Origin: CAZYFH01 sp965197395
GTDB taxonomy: Bacteria; Acidobacteriota; Vicinamibacteria; Vicinamibacterales; UBA8438
Reading direction: 5' to 3'
Assembly: GCA_965197395.1 (NCBI GenBank)
Contig: CBDANB010000006.1
Location: 682,001 to 746,000, forward strand
Length of the DNA stretch: 64,000 bases
The position numbers were made by a program, and so were the translations under genes. The notes beneath the pieces are model-generated. The model was given only the letters and a program-made list of their open reading frames with translations. It did not search any database and was not told the DNA's origin. Below are positions 17,329-26,799 of this stretch, one piece after another (within the stretch, counting starts at the first letter, position 1; the number at the start of each line of letters is the position of its first letter).

Positions 17329-18640
17329 GATGAAGCGGCTGGTCGTCCCCACGTGGTAGCTTGCGCTCCACAATTCTCAATCGCGCTCAAGGCGCGTACA
17401 GGGAGACCAGCCATGGACCATGTTGGCATCGACGTCCACAAGAGGGAAAGTCAAATCTGCATCCTGACGCCTGAGGGCGAGATGGTCGAACGACGGATTC
17501 AGAGCACGCGCCAGCACTTCACCAAGTGGTTCGCCGGCCGCGCGCGGGCGCGCGTGTTGCTCGAGGCAGCGACCGAGAGCGAATGGGTCGCGCAGACGCT
17601 CGAAGGATTCGGCCACGAGGTGATCGTGGCCGATCCGAACTACGCGCCGATGTATCCGGAACGGCGTCGGCGCGTGAAAACCGATCGGCGGGATGCCCGG
17701 ATGCTGGCGGAGGCCGCCCGGCTGGGCTCGTATCGCCCGGCCCATCGGACGTCGGCCGCGCAGCGCCAGGTGCGCCGCCAGCTCCTGCTGCGCGACCTGC
17801 TCGTACGGGCGCGGGGACGCACCATCGCGCTGGTGCGCACGCTGGTACGCAGCGAGGGGCTCCGCGTCCGGGCGGGCGATGCCGACAAGGTTGGGACGTA
17901 TGTCAGTGCCCTCGAGCTCCCGGACCAGCTGGAGGCGACGATCCAACCGTTGCTCGCCGTGTGGGCCCAGCTCACCGAGCAGCTCGCGGCGATTGATGCC
18001 GCGCTGGTCGCGAGCGCGGCGGCCAACCCAGTGGTGCAACGGCTCACGACGGCGCCGGGGGTGGGCCCCGTCATCGCGACGGCCTTTGTCGCGACCCTGG
18101 ATGAAGCCGGGCGCTTTCGCGGGGCCCATCAGGTCGAGAGCTATCTCGGCCTCGTCCCGAGTGAGGACAGCTCGGCGGACCGCCACCGCCGGGGCCACAT
18201 TACCAAGGCCGGTAACCCGCGCATGCGCTGGTTGTTGGTGCAAGCCGCCTGGGCCGCGCTCCGGTCCCGACGGGGCGACGCCGCCAGCTTGCGGGCCTGG
18301 GCGGACCAGCTGGCGAAACGCCGCGGCTCACGGATCGCCACCGTGGCGCTCGCGCGCCGGCTGGCGGGCATCCTGTTCGCGATGTGGCGCGACCAGACGA
18401 CGTTTGACGGGGCGCACGGCCACACCGCGGCCCCGGCGCGGACCCCGTAGGACGTCGTCCTGGCCCGTCGTTGATCTCGGCCGTCCCGAGTCGTCGGTTG
18501 GTGGGTGAGCACGTGAAGGTGCTTGGTCGCACGTGAGGCCGTCAGGCAGATGGTGCCGCCCCCCGCGTCGTATCGTCTCGTGCGCCGGAGATCAGAGCAT
18601 CGCCCTTGTCGAGCGCGAATAGAAGGATGACGCAACTCGC
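17329..18640 (+). mobile_element. IS110-family insertion sequence, ends approximate
   Basis: The transposase gene 17413-18450 is flanked by non-coding DNA on both sides, about 80 bp left and up to 200 bp right. IS110 elements often lack terminal inverted repeats, so the exact ends cannot be fixed here. The left limit is taken where the kinase fragment stops. One flanking region may encode the guide (bridge) RNA known for this family. The right flank contains short GGTTGGTGGG and CACGTGAAGGTG motifs, but no structure was proven. Confidence 0.6.
17413..18450 (+). CDS. IS110-family transposase
   Basis: DEDD transposase/recombinase of about 345 residues. The N-terminal RuvC-like domain has Asp in VGIDVHKRES, Glu in LLEAATESEWV, and the last Asp residues in RVKTDRRDARMLAEAARLG. 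The C-terminal Transposase_20 domain shows TAPGVGPVIATAFVATL and GLVPSEDSS, with GHITKAGNPRMRWLLVQAAW. The catalytic serine expected near the second domain is compatible with this region. ATG at 17413 gives the canonical MDHVGIDVHK start. The gene appears intact. Confidence 0.92.
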   Translation: MDHVGIDVHKRESQICILTPEGEMVERRIQSTRQHFTKWFAGRARARVLLEAATESEWVAQTLEGFGHEVIVADPNYAPMYPERRRRVKTDRRDARMLAEAARLGSYRPAHRTSAAQRQVRRQLLLRDLLVRARGRTIALVRTLVRSEGLRVRAGDADKVGTYVSALELPDQLEATIQPLLAVWAQLTEQLAAIDAALVASAAANPVVQRLTTAPGVGPVIATAFVATLDEAGRFRGAHQVESYLGLVPSEDSSADRHRRGHITKAGNPRMRWLLVQAAWAALRSRRGDAASLRAWADQLAKRRGSRIATVALARRLAGILFAMWRDQTTFDGAHGHTAAPARTP

Positions 18641-18658
18641 GGCTGTCGCCTGGTGCGT

Positions 18659-19183
18659 CTACTCGTAGTGAAACCGGCGACCCGGCCGGGCTGCACGTTG
18701 GAACGTCGCGTTCGTGACCCGTTCGCGCGCGCACCCCTGGATGGTTGAGGGGGCGTGGCCGAAGGCAAAGCTGGCGTCACCAGGGTTGCCGGTATGCCCC
18801 GTGTCCGTGGAGCTGGTCGCGTAGCCACGCCGGAGCGCCTCGGCCATGCCTGCGTGGGAGATGAACCCGGCCCATCCCCCGTTGCCAACCGCCTGATACT
18901 TCCCATTCCAGCCCTCTGACGGAAGCCAGACCTCGATCGTAATGTCCGAGTCACTGGACGGCTTGAGCGTGGCGACCACCCGACAGAAGTCCGGTAGATC
19001 CGCCCAAGCATCGGGGCGGAAAAACCCCGGTACGATCAAGGCCCCTGGAGCGACGGTCTGGGCCATCGTGATCGTCGTTTCAGGCAAGCTGAGGGAACTG
19101 AGACTCTTGCAGGGCATCGCTTGTGCGAAATTGGCGACCGGCGCGAGACCCACAAGGAGGACCATCGACACGATCGTCTTCAT
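18659..19183 (-). pseudogene. Tannase/feruloyl-esterase family protein, N-terminal part only
   Basis: A signal peptide (MKTIVSMVLLVGLAPVANFA) is followed by CKSLSSLSLPETTITMAQTV and EVWLPSEGWNGKYQAVGNGG, then RRGYATSSTDTGHTG, which are hallmark regions of the tannase/FaeB family. Relatives have about 500 residues with the catalytic Ser, Asp and His further on. Here the frame ends after about 174 residues and the last 30 no longer match, so the catalytic part is missing. The gene starts in frame with an upstream kinase fragment; an IS110 lies downstream and may have caused the loss. Confidence 0.7.
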
Positions 19184-19264
19184 GTTGACTCCTCTCAACT
19201 CTGCGCCCAGCGGCTTGCCTATGCCCCCCTCGCCGATGAGGGCGGTCACGTCGTAGCGCCCCAT
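19184..19264 (-). pseudogene. Serine/threonine kinase 5' fragment joined to the tannase-like gene
   Basis: MGRYDVTALIGEGGIGKP is the start of a PknB-type kinase up to the glycine loop. It continues in frame through LGAELRGVN to the ATG of the tannase-like gene, so one open frame covers both. A fused product could arise, but the signal peptide would then be internal. Confidence 0.7.
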
Positions 19265-19433
19265 GCGCTGGAATCGCATTTGATCCGGCCAGAAACTGAC
19301 CCTTGAGGGTACAGTTTTCTTAGGAATGGCCGATCAGTCTGACGGATAGGGCCATGAGTCTGTCTACCGGTGAGTCTGGATCGTATCGAGACCGCTCGCT
19401 CCAGGCGCAGACCGACAAGCGACGACTCAACGT

Positions 19434-19658
19434 CTAATTCAACCCCATTCCAATGACGAGGCCGACCGCGATGCCCACGCCGACGAAGATGGATCCGACT
19501 ACGATACCCACGGCGACGTTGCCCTTCCGCAGCTCCACTCCCGTGTCAAACGGCGTCAGCCGGTCGAAGACTCTGTAACCCGCGGCCATGAGGCCGAGCG
19601 TGAAGACCGCCCCCAGTAGTGCGTACGCGAAATTAAGGAAGAGGATCGAAAACTCCAT
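19434..19658 (-). CDS. DUF350-type small membrane protein
   Basis: About 74 residues with two membrane segments (FLNFAYALLGAVFTLGLM and VGIVVGSIFVGVGIAVGLVI). The middle FDRLTPFDTGVELRKGNVAV matches the DUF350 pattern, in which a conserved Asn-Ala-Val motif opens the second helix. ATG 19658 with GAGG just upstream is preferred over the GTG six bases earlier. DUF350 function is unknown. Confidence 0.75.
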   Translation of the reverse strand: MEFSILFLNFAYALLGAVFTLGLMAAGYRVFDRLTPFDTGVELRKGNVAVGIVVGSIFVGVGIAVGLVIGMGLN

Positions 19659-19682
19659 CCACACCTCGATTCTGGCGTGCGC

Positions 19683-20258
19683 CTACCTCAGGGCGGGCTT
19701 CACCTCGAAGATCCGTCTGACGTAGCGGCGCGTCTCGCGACTGCGCCGGCCTGTCACCTCCGGTAGCCGGGTCTCGATCTCCGACCAACGTGTCCCGTTG
19801 AGACCATCAGCAAGCGCACGCCGCTGCGCCCTCAGAATGTTGCCACGCCCCGCATTGTAGGAACCGAACATGAACTTGATCTTGTCCACCACGGGCCGTG
19901 ACGCCGTCCAGACGACAAAATTCTGACGGTCGTACCAGATGCCGGCAGCAATGTTCCAGCGCGGCTGCTCGATGCTCCCCTGAATGGCCGGGTTGCGCTG
20001 ACGAATCTCCTCGAACGTTTCCGGCATGACTTGCATGACCCCGACGGCCCCGGCCTCCGAACGGGCGTCTTCCTGCAACCGAGATTCGGCGATGGCTTGG
20101 GCCTTGAAGTAGCGCCAGTCGAATGCCGGCCCGAAGTACCGCTTGCTGTACTTCGAGAAATGACGATCGAACTCGGTGAACCGGTTGTAGTACGCGTACG
20201 GCTCGCGAGGCGACAATGTCGCTTGGACGAGCACCAATGCGATGATGACGAGGTTCAT
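19683..20258 (-). CDS. Lytic transglycosylase (SLT domain)
   Basis: Periplasmic peptidoglycan lyase of about 191 residues. The catalytic Glu is in KAQAIAESRLQEDARS, followed by the family motifs GAVGVMQVMPETFEE and GSYNAGRGNILRAQRR. The N-terminal hydrophobic stretch MNLVIIALVLVQATLS serves as signal or anchor. The C-terminal RRSRETRRYVRRIFEVK resembles the ends of Slt/MltC-like enzymes. Two kinase 5' fragments lie immediately upstream on the same strand. It may work with the NlpC/P60 enzyme at the start of the window, but no linkage is shown. Confidence 0.88.
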   Translation of the reverse strand: MNLVIIALVLVQATLSPREPYAYYNRFTEFDRHFSKYSKRYFGPAFDWRYFKAQAIAESRLQEDARSEAGAVGVMQVMPETFEEIRQRNPAIQGSIEQPRWNIAAGIWYDRQNFVVWTASRPVVDKIKFMFGSYNAGRGNILRAQRRALADGLNGTRWSEIETRLPEVTGRRSRETRRYVRRIFEVKPALR

Positions 20259-20285
20259 CTCAAACTCGGGGCGCGACGGTTCTTG

Positions 20286-20492
20286 TCAGGACACAGGCTC
20301 CCGGAACTGCGCCTCCCGCTGGAACCGGGCGAGGCGATCCGGGTCAGCCGCGAAGGCGTCGGGGAGAATCTTCAGCGCGACGCTGCGGTGGAGCTGCGTG
20401 TCGGTCGCGCGATACACCTGGCCCATCCCCCCTTCCCCGATGAGGGAAGCAACTTGATAGGGACCGATTCGCGCACCTGGTTCGAGGGCCAT
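20286..20492 (-). pseudogene. Serine/threonine kinase 5' fragment (about 68 codons)
   Basis: MALEPGARIGPYQVASLIGE continues through GGMGQVYRATD and VALKILPDAFAADPDRLARF, so the glycine loop and catalytic lysine are present. It stops at REAQFREPVS before helix C is complete. Its stop is 28 bases before the transglycosylase start. Confidence 0.8.
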
Positions 20493-20540
20493 GACTCCTC
20501 TAGCGGCTTGCCCGCCAAAGCGCGCATCGCGCACGACGGC

Positions 20541-20586
20541 GGGTCACGTCGTAATGGCCGAGGCGGTCACCGACGGTCAGGGCCAC
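20541..20586 (-). pseudogene. Serine/threonine kinase 5' fragment (15 codons)
   Basis: From a GTG at 20586 the codons read ALTVGDRLGHYDVT, then leave the kinase pattern. The same start occurs at 21481 with ATG and nearly identical DNA, so this is a second copy of that kinase start. It lies 30 bases after the stop of the upstream gene. Confidence 0.65.
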
Positions 20587-20616
20587 GAGTGGTGGGGGTA
20601 CTTGGCTTCCGTGCGT

Positions 20617-21234
20617 TTATTGCGACAACTCGATCTCGGAAACCACGACCGCATCGTCTGTCCGCTCGCCTGTTAGTTCCACGTGTTGACCCAGCAGCTC
20701 CTCCAGCCCTGGGAAGTCCTGGTTTGCGATCGGCAGGGCGGTCACCAATACGGGGGCGCTGCCGCGCTCGACGCAGAGCCGCACGCACTCCTCGTCCGTG
20801 AGACCGTCCTGCGCGGCGATCGCGTCGTGCGACATCCCGCACCGAGCGTCGCTCAGCTGCCCGGTACCAACCGACGCCGGGCGTCCGTGCTCTGGCTCGG
20901 ACAACTCGATCTTCGAAACGATGATCGCCTCGTCCGTGTGTTCGCCCGTCACGTGCACCTGCTGACCCAGCAGCTCCTGCAATCCTCGGACGTCTGGGTT
21001 GGCGATCGGCAGGGCGGTCACGAGCACATAGTCACCGCCGTACTCGATGCAGACCCGGGCACACTCACGCGCTGTCAGACCGGCCGGGCCGGCCATCGCG
21101 TCGTGCGACATCCTGCACGTGCTGTCGCTGAGCTGCCCGGTCAGGGTTTGACTGGCTGGAAGGGTTGTGACCGTGCCGACGGCAATCGTGCAGACGAACG
21201 CCAACACCACCAGCAACACCAGTAGCGGCTTCAT
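20617..21234 (-). CDS. Secreted protein with two tandem copies of an 85-residue cysteine-containing domain
   Basis: A signal peptide (MKPLLVLLVVLAFVCTIAVG) precedes two closely similar repeats. Each reads TGQLSDxxCxMSHDA, then LTxxECxxxCxxxG, VLVTALPIANxD, GLxELLGQxV and TGExTDxAxxVSxIELS. Three Cys per repeat are conserved. Similar single domains occur in acidobacterial secreted proteins of unknown role. The second half looks like an OB-fold-type strand pattern. A kinase fragment precedes the gene. No function is assigned. Confidence 0.75.
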   Translation of the reverse strand: MKPLLVLLVVLAFVCTIAVGTVTTLPASQTLTGQLSDSTCRMSHDAMAGPAGLTARECARVCIEYGGDYVLVTALPIANPDVRGLQELLGQQVHVTGEHTDEAIIVSKIELSEPEHGRPASVGTGQLSDARCGMSHDAIAAQDGLTDEECVRLCVERGSAPVLVTALPIANQDFPGLEELLGQHVELTGERTDDAVVVSEIELSQ

Positions 21235-21309
21235 CGGCAACCTCCAGGAAAGGGGATTGCTGGAGTATAGCGCTCATGGATTCGCTGAGGGGGCACGGGT
21301 ATGCGTTGT

Positions 21310-21481
21310 CTCGCGCTCGAAGCGGGCGAGACTGGGTCCGCCGCGAAGGCATCGGGGATCTTCAGGGCGACATCGCGGCCCAGTTGGGTGTCGGTGGCGC
21401 GATAGACCTGCCCATGCCGCCTTCGCCGATGAGGGCGGTGACGTCGTAATGGCCGAGGCGGTCACCGACGGTAAGAGCCAT
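21310..21481 (-). pseudogene. Serine/threonine kinase 5' fragment with frameshift
   Basis: MALTVGDRLGHYDVTALIGE then GGMG, after which a shift is needed to read VYRATDTQLGRDVALKI and DAFAADP. Another change follows before LARFERE. The fragment begins 17 bases after the stop of the PQQ dehydrogenase and ends shortly before the tandem-domain gene. Confidence 0.75.
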
Positions 21482-21497
21482 GGGCCTTGCGACGACC

Positions 21498-23243
21498 TTA
21501 AGGCAGCGCGAAGACGAAGAGGTTGTTCCCGCTGCTCGGGCGAAGGTCCGGCGTCAAGCCAAGGTGCATCGTCGCGCTGAGAGCCGTTCCGGTGCTCACC
21601 GCGACAAACTGCCGGCCGTCCACCGCATAGGTGATCGGGAAGCCGGTCACAGGGGAGCCGAGGTTGATCTCCCACAGCACCTCGCCGTTCTCTTGGTCCA
21701 ACGCACGGAACCGCCCGTTCACATCACCCCCGAACACCAGGCCACCGCCCGTGGCGACGAGTGACGTGGTCGCGGCCCGCTGCTCGTACGTCCACGCGAT
21801 GGCGCCGGTCTCGGCGGAAATCGCCTGGACCGTCCCGGCCTGATCCATGCCCGGAGCCAGCTGGCCGCGCATCGCGAGCGCATAGAGCGGAGCCTCAGGC
21901 GTCGCCATCATTCGCGCGCAGACGTTCCGCAGCGGATAGAACATCGTGTTCGTCAGCGGGCTGTAGGCACCGGCTTCCCAGTCCTTTCCGCCGATCGCGT
22001 GCGGGCACGCCAGCACGTCCTGCCCCTCGGCGCTAAAGACCACTTCCGAATTCTCGGAGACCTCACCCGTCGCACCGTCGATGTCCGTGATGACGTTCTG
22101 CGTCACGGTGGGGGTGGCCCAGAGGAACTCTCCGGTCGCGCGGTCCAGCGTATAGACGACACCAGTCTTGCCCGGGATGCCCGTGATCACCTGCCGTGGC
22201 TCGCCCGGCCGGAGCCTCGGGTTGATCCAGCTCACGGCGTTGCGGTCGGGCGCCACCACGGTGTCGACCAGCAGCCGCTCGAAGGGGTGGTCGAGATCCC
22301 AGTGGTCGTTCAGGTGCTGGTAATACCAGACGATCTCGCCGGTGTCGGCGTCGAGCGCAAGCGTCGAGTTGTGATAGAGATGCTTGTTTTCCGTGCCGCC
22401 GAGCATGAACTTCGGGGCCGGTGACGTGACCGACGTCCCGATGTAGACCAGGTTGAGCACCGGGTCGTAGCTCGGCACCATCCAGGCGCCGACGTGCTTG
22501 CGCTCCTCGAAGGGCACATCGCCCCAGGTCTCGTCACCCGGTTCGCCCGGCGCCGGAATCGTGCGCCGCCGCCACAGCTCAGCGCCGGTCGCGGCGTCGT
22601 GCGCGGTGATGACGCATGCCTCCGGCCCGCCGGCCGGCATGCAGCTCCGCCCCGAGATGACCTTGCCGTTCGCGACGATCGGCCCCGACGTCTGGGTCGC
22701 GGGGTTGATCGTGTAGTCGAGGATCTGCGTCTCCCAGACTTGGCGACCGGTTGCCGCATCGAGCGCGAAGACGTGATCGTCGACGCTCGTGTCGATGATG
22801 TACGTGCCGTGGATGGCGAGATTGCGGTTCGTCGCGGACAGGCCGCCAAACACGTAGTCCTCGACATCTTCCGGGACCTCGCGACGGTGCTCCCAGAGGA
22901 GATCGCCCGTCACCGCATCGATCGCCTGGATGACGTCGCCCGGGTTCGGCATGTAGAGCGCGCCGCCATACGCCAGCGGGGTGCCCTGCTGGCTGCCGGG
23001 CCCGAGGGCGCGCGTCCAGACGAGACGTAGCTCGCCGACGTTTCCGCGGTTGATCTGCTCCAGCGGGCTGTAGCCCCAGCCGTCGAGTGTGCGGCGCCAC
23101 ATCAACCAGTCGCCCGGATCGGGCTCTTGCAGTATCGCGTCCGTGACCGGCCTGAAGTCGCGGTCTTGGGCGCCTGCCAGCGTACCCGCGAGGCTGACGA
23201 GCAGGTACACGGCGAACGCACGACCATGCCACTTCGTGCTCAT
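21498..23243 (-). CDS. PQQ-dependent dehydrogenase, methanol/ethanol family
   Basis: Periplasmic quinoprotein of about 581 residues forming an eight-bladed propeller. A signal peptide (AVYLLVSLAGTLAGAQ) is followed by WLMWRRTLDGWGYSPLEQIN. Repeated blade motifs ALDAATGRQVWE and AHDAATGAELWRR carry the tryptophan-docking pattern. HLNDHWDLDHPFERLLVDTV corresponds to the region of the catalytic aspartate and metal site. ATG at 23243 (MSTKWHGRAF) replaces a frame that starts 32 codons earlier. No cytochrome c gene is adjacent. Substrate is probably an alcohol. Confidence 0.87.
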   Translation of the reverse strand: MSTKWHGRAFAVYLLVSLAGTLAGAQDRDFRPVTDAILQEPDPGDWLMWRRTLDGWGYSPLEQINRGNVGELRLVWTRALGPGSQQGTPLAYGGALYMPNPGDVIQAIDAVTGDLLWEHRREVPEDVEDYVFGGLSATNRNLAIHGTYIIDTSVDDHVFALDAATGRQVWETQILDYTINPATQTSGPIVANGKVISGRSCMPAGGPEACVITAHDAATGAELWRRRTIPAPGEPGDETWGDVPFEERKHVGAWMVPSYDPVLNLVYIGTSVTSPAPKFMLGGTENKHLYHNSTLALDADTGEIVWYYQHLNDHWDLDHPFERLLVDTVVAPDRNAVSWINPRLRPGEPRQVITGIPGKTGVVYTLDRATGEFLWATPTVTQNVITDIDGATGEVSENSEVVFSAEGQDVLACPHAIGGKDWEAGAYSPLTNTMFYPLRNVCARMMATPEAPLYALAMRGQLAPGMDQAGTVQAISAETGAIAWTYEQRAATTSLVATGGGLVFGGDVNGRFRALDQENGEVLWEINLGSPVTGFPITYAVDGRQFVAVSTGTALSATMHLGLTPDLRPSSGNNLFVFALP

Positions 23244-23461
23244 AGCAACTCCTTCTCGACGTCGGGGTTGGGGAATGGCAGCCCGATTATGCCACCGGCC
23301 GGGGCGGATCACGGCCTCGGCGGGGCAGACGGTGTGCAACGAGCGGACAGGAGGGACGGGGAGGCCGCGCGGGTTAGCTGTTGGCCGCCGTCTCCGGGAA
23401 GTGCATGCGGCGGAGGAGGGCCTGGAAGCCGGGGGGGGGCGGCGCGGACGGGGATCGCGCG

Positions 23462-26248
23462 TCAGAACCGAAACAGCCGCGTGAGCTTGACGACAAAGGC
23501 GCGGTTCTCGAGGAAGGGCGTGCCCCGCAGCGACGTGTCGCGCTGGTCGTTGTAGACGACGAACAGCTCGCTCCCCGGCTGATATACTCCCACCGGAGCC
23601 GGAGGTTCGCGCTGAGGGAATTGGTGCTGTTGCTGTACTGCAGCAGGCCGCCGAAAAACATCCGGGGCGTCAGCGTGTAGGTCACGCGGCTTTGGACGAG
23701 CGTCGTGGTGAACTGGCCCTCCGGGAGGTCGATCCGATTGAGGGAGATACTCGGCTCAAAAGAGAACTGCGGCGTGATCTCGATCCGCCCCCGCCGGTAG
23801 CTAACCGTCGTGATATGGCCGCTGAAGAACTCGCCGCGCTGGACGGAGAAGGTGCCGGAGAACCGCCGCTGCGCTCCCATCGAGTAGGACGCGAAGACGT
23901 CTTGGAAATCGTAACCGCCGACCGGGATGGTGACGTCGGACGCAATCGGGAACGGCCGCACGAGCAGCTCGTAGTTGCGCTGGACGTCGATGCTGAAGCG
24001 ATCGCTGTTCTCGAGTTCCGTGTCGAAGCGCGCCTGCGCAATCCGCGTTTCAACCTGGCCGGCGCCGTTCTCGATGTAGTCGAGGCTGGCGCGCCACGTG
24101 AATTTGCCGCACCGCGCGAATCGCCGCTGGCCGCGGACTGTAGTGCGCCGACGTGAAGGTGCGCCGGAAGTCGTCGCGCCGCAGGAACCCGACTTCCGGG
24201 TTGAAGTGGTCCCCGACGAGCAGGTGGTCGACCTGGAAACCGTACAGGTCCCCGTTGTAGTTGAAGGCCGCCTGGTAGCTCGCGTTGTCGCCCTCCAGGC
24301 CGGGTGTGCGCGTGCGGGCGTAGTAGCCGTTGAAGTTGACGTTCTCGTAGAACGAGAACGCCGCGTCGAGCCCGTACACTTCGTTCGAGCCGGGACCCAC
24401 CGTCGAGACGGACCGGCCGGTGAAGATCCCGCCGATCCGGCTGCGCCGCAGGATGTCACGCTTCACCCGCACGACCGTGAAGTTAGTCGCCACGGCGCTC
24501 GCGCCCGGCGTATCGTCGGTCTGGATGTTCAGCGCCCCGATGCTGAATGCACCCGCCTTCCCGGTGAGCCGGCCTCCACCCAGAATCGGCACCGTCTGCC
24601 CGTGTTCCAGCCCGATCCGCCGGCTGAAGAACACCGCGGGCACGTCACCGGGGCCGCCAAAGAAGCCCCCACCTCCGCGCCCACCGCGGGGCCCGCCCTG
24701 GCCCCCCCCGGCCGGCCGGCCGAAATCGAAGATGCCCTGTCCTTCGAGGAAGAACTCGCGTTTCTCGGGGAAGAACAGGCTGAACCGCGTCAGGTTGACC
24801 TGCTGCTCATCGACCTCGACCTGGGCGAAATCGGTGTTGTAGGTAAAGTCAGTCGTGAGGTTCTCGGTCACGCCGTACTTGACATCGAAGCCGACGTCGC
24901 CATCGCCCTCATTTGAGATGCGCGGGACCGCGCGGGCGTCGGTGGCGAGCGAGCCGATCGCATACGGCTTGACCTCGAACGTCCGGTTGCCCTCCGGCAC
25001 GTCGACGCCGGTCAGCGTGCTGGCTGCCGATACGCGCATCTCGCCCGGGACGGCGTTAATGGGGACCGGTGTGAGAAAGGTCGCTTCGGTCTTCCGGCGA
25101 ATACGTCGGCCGAGCTGCAACCCCCATATCTGCGACGTGCCCGGCCGAAAGCGGAGCGACTTGAACGGGATCTCCAGCTCGGCGGTCCACCCGCCGTCGA
25201 ACCGGCCGGTCCGGACATCCCAGATGGGGTTCCAGTCCATGTTGGGGTTCCCTTCATCGGAAACCTGAAAGTCCATGAAGCCGCCAATGGGGTTGACCAG
25301 GAAGGCAACACCGTTGCGCCGATCGTAGAAGGTGTCCAACACCACGCTGAAAAAGTCGTTTTGAGTGAGCTGGCGCGAATCGCGCCGCATCTCGTTGGCG
25401 ACCAACTGCGACGCGGGCGCCGAGTCCCAGAGGCGCGCCGACACATAGACATTCTGCGCGTCATAGAAGACCCACGCTTCGGTCTGTTCCGTCGACGGCG
25501 CACCCTCATCGGGCAGCTGCTGGATGAACCCCGCGACCGGCGGCACCTCCTCGTAGATCGCCTCGTCCAAGACCCCGTCCAACCGCCACGACCCGGTCAG
25601 CCGGACCGCCCGGACGGTTGCGCGTCCCGCCGCGTCGCGCGTGAGGGTCTCGGGCGCCAGCGCCCGCGCGCCGACGGGTGGCGCGCTCGCCGCGCGCGAC
25701 GACGCGACCGCATCGCCCCCATCCGTCAGCCCCCGTCTCAGCTCGGCGGCGAGCCAGTCCTGGAGCGCGAACAGCTCCGGCACCAGGCCGTCGACGATCG
25801 CGCTATGCACGACCGTGGCGGTTACGACCTCCACCACGCGCGCCGTGATGCGCATCCGGTCGCCCACCCGCTGGTAGCCGCCACTGACGACCCACCGCGC
25901 GCCGAGGAGACGGCCGGCGGCAAGCTCTGTCGCTCCAGCCATGCCGGCGGCGCGGCTCACGCTCTCCAACGCACCCGAGACCGCCTGACGCCCCACCACC
26001 GACAGGTCGCCGGCATGCTCCAGCTCGGCGGCGAGGGTTTCGGCGATGCCGATGCCGATCCAGTCGTCCTCCGCGACCCCGGAGATGTTGGCAAAGACGA
26101 CGACGGCGACGCGGTCGTCCGCTGTGCTTGCTGGCGCCGACTGGGCAGCGCGGACTGGTCCTGACGCGGAGAGGTGAGGCGCCGTGCCACGCTCGGCCGC
26201 CACGGCCGTCGACACCGAGAGCAGCAGGATCGTCTCAGCGATGATCAT
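23462..26248 (-). pseudogene. DUF5916 protein with N-terminal TolB/FlgO-like domain, two frameshifts
   Basis: A signal-like start (MIIAETILLLSVSTAVAAER) is followed by VAVVVFANISGVAEDDWIGI and AETLAAELE, resembling the FlgO/TolB N-terminal domain. Then come a family 9 carbohydrate-binding-like region (SWRLDGVLDEAIYEEVP) and DUF5916 (DFAQVEVDEQQVNLTRFSLF, FPEKREFFLEGQGIFDFG). The frame breaks near 24106; dropping one G restores RKFTWRASLDYIE. A second break occurs near 23585, where an extra AT in TATAT separates WEY from QPGSELFVVYNDQRDTSL. With both repaired the gene ends at FLENRAFVVKLTRLFRF. The ATG overlaps the stop of a kinase fragment. Sequencing error is possible. Confidence 0.75.
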
Positions 26249-26619
26249 GGGGACCCGTGGAAGCGTACGGGGGTGACGTCGATGGCGTCGTCCAAGGCCA
26301 GCGCCCCGCGGGCGATCCGCTCCTTGAGCGTCTCCCCCTCGTAGTGGGCCATCACGAGGTACAACTGGCCGTCGTCGGTCTCGCCGACGTCGTAGACGGT
26401 GCAGATGTTCGGGTGGTCGAGGGCGGACGCGGCCTTCGCCTCCTGAAGGAAGCGTTGCTTGGCCGTGGCGTCGCGGGTCAGATCGGGTGGGAGGACCTTG
26501 ATCGCGACCTGCCGGTCGAGGCGGGGATCCTGGGCGAGGTAGACGACGCCCATGCCGCCTTGGCCGAGTTGGGAGCGGATCGCATACGGGCCGAGCGTCG
26601 AGCCGGGAGCGAGGGACAT
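26245..26619 (-). pseudogene. Serine/threonine kinase N-lobe fragment overlapping the DUF5916 gene
   Basis: MSLAPGSTLGPYAIRSQLGQ with GGMGVVYLAQD, VAIKVLPPD, HPNICTVYDVGETDDGQLYL and VMAHYEGETLKERIARGAL covers the N-lobe and hinge. It stops after 124 residues, before the HRD catalytic loop. The TGA overlaps the ATG of the DUF5916 gene by four bases, the best case of coupling between a kinase remnant and a following gene. Confidence 0.82.
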
Positions 26620-26799
26620 CGGTGGGCGATCATAGTCTGGCTTCGGTCCCCTGACGCAGGTGGAATCGACAGTCGGCCGTCAACGCGCTGACGGGAACAT
26701 AACGGCGGTTATCGGACCCGTCAGAATTCCAAGCGGCGGTGAAGAGGGTGACCTCTGGCTGGAACGCCTTCGGTCCGCCAGTTCCTCCCGGCAGATGCG

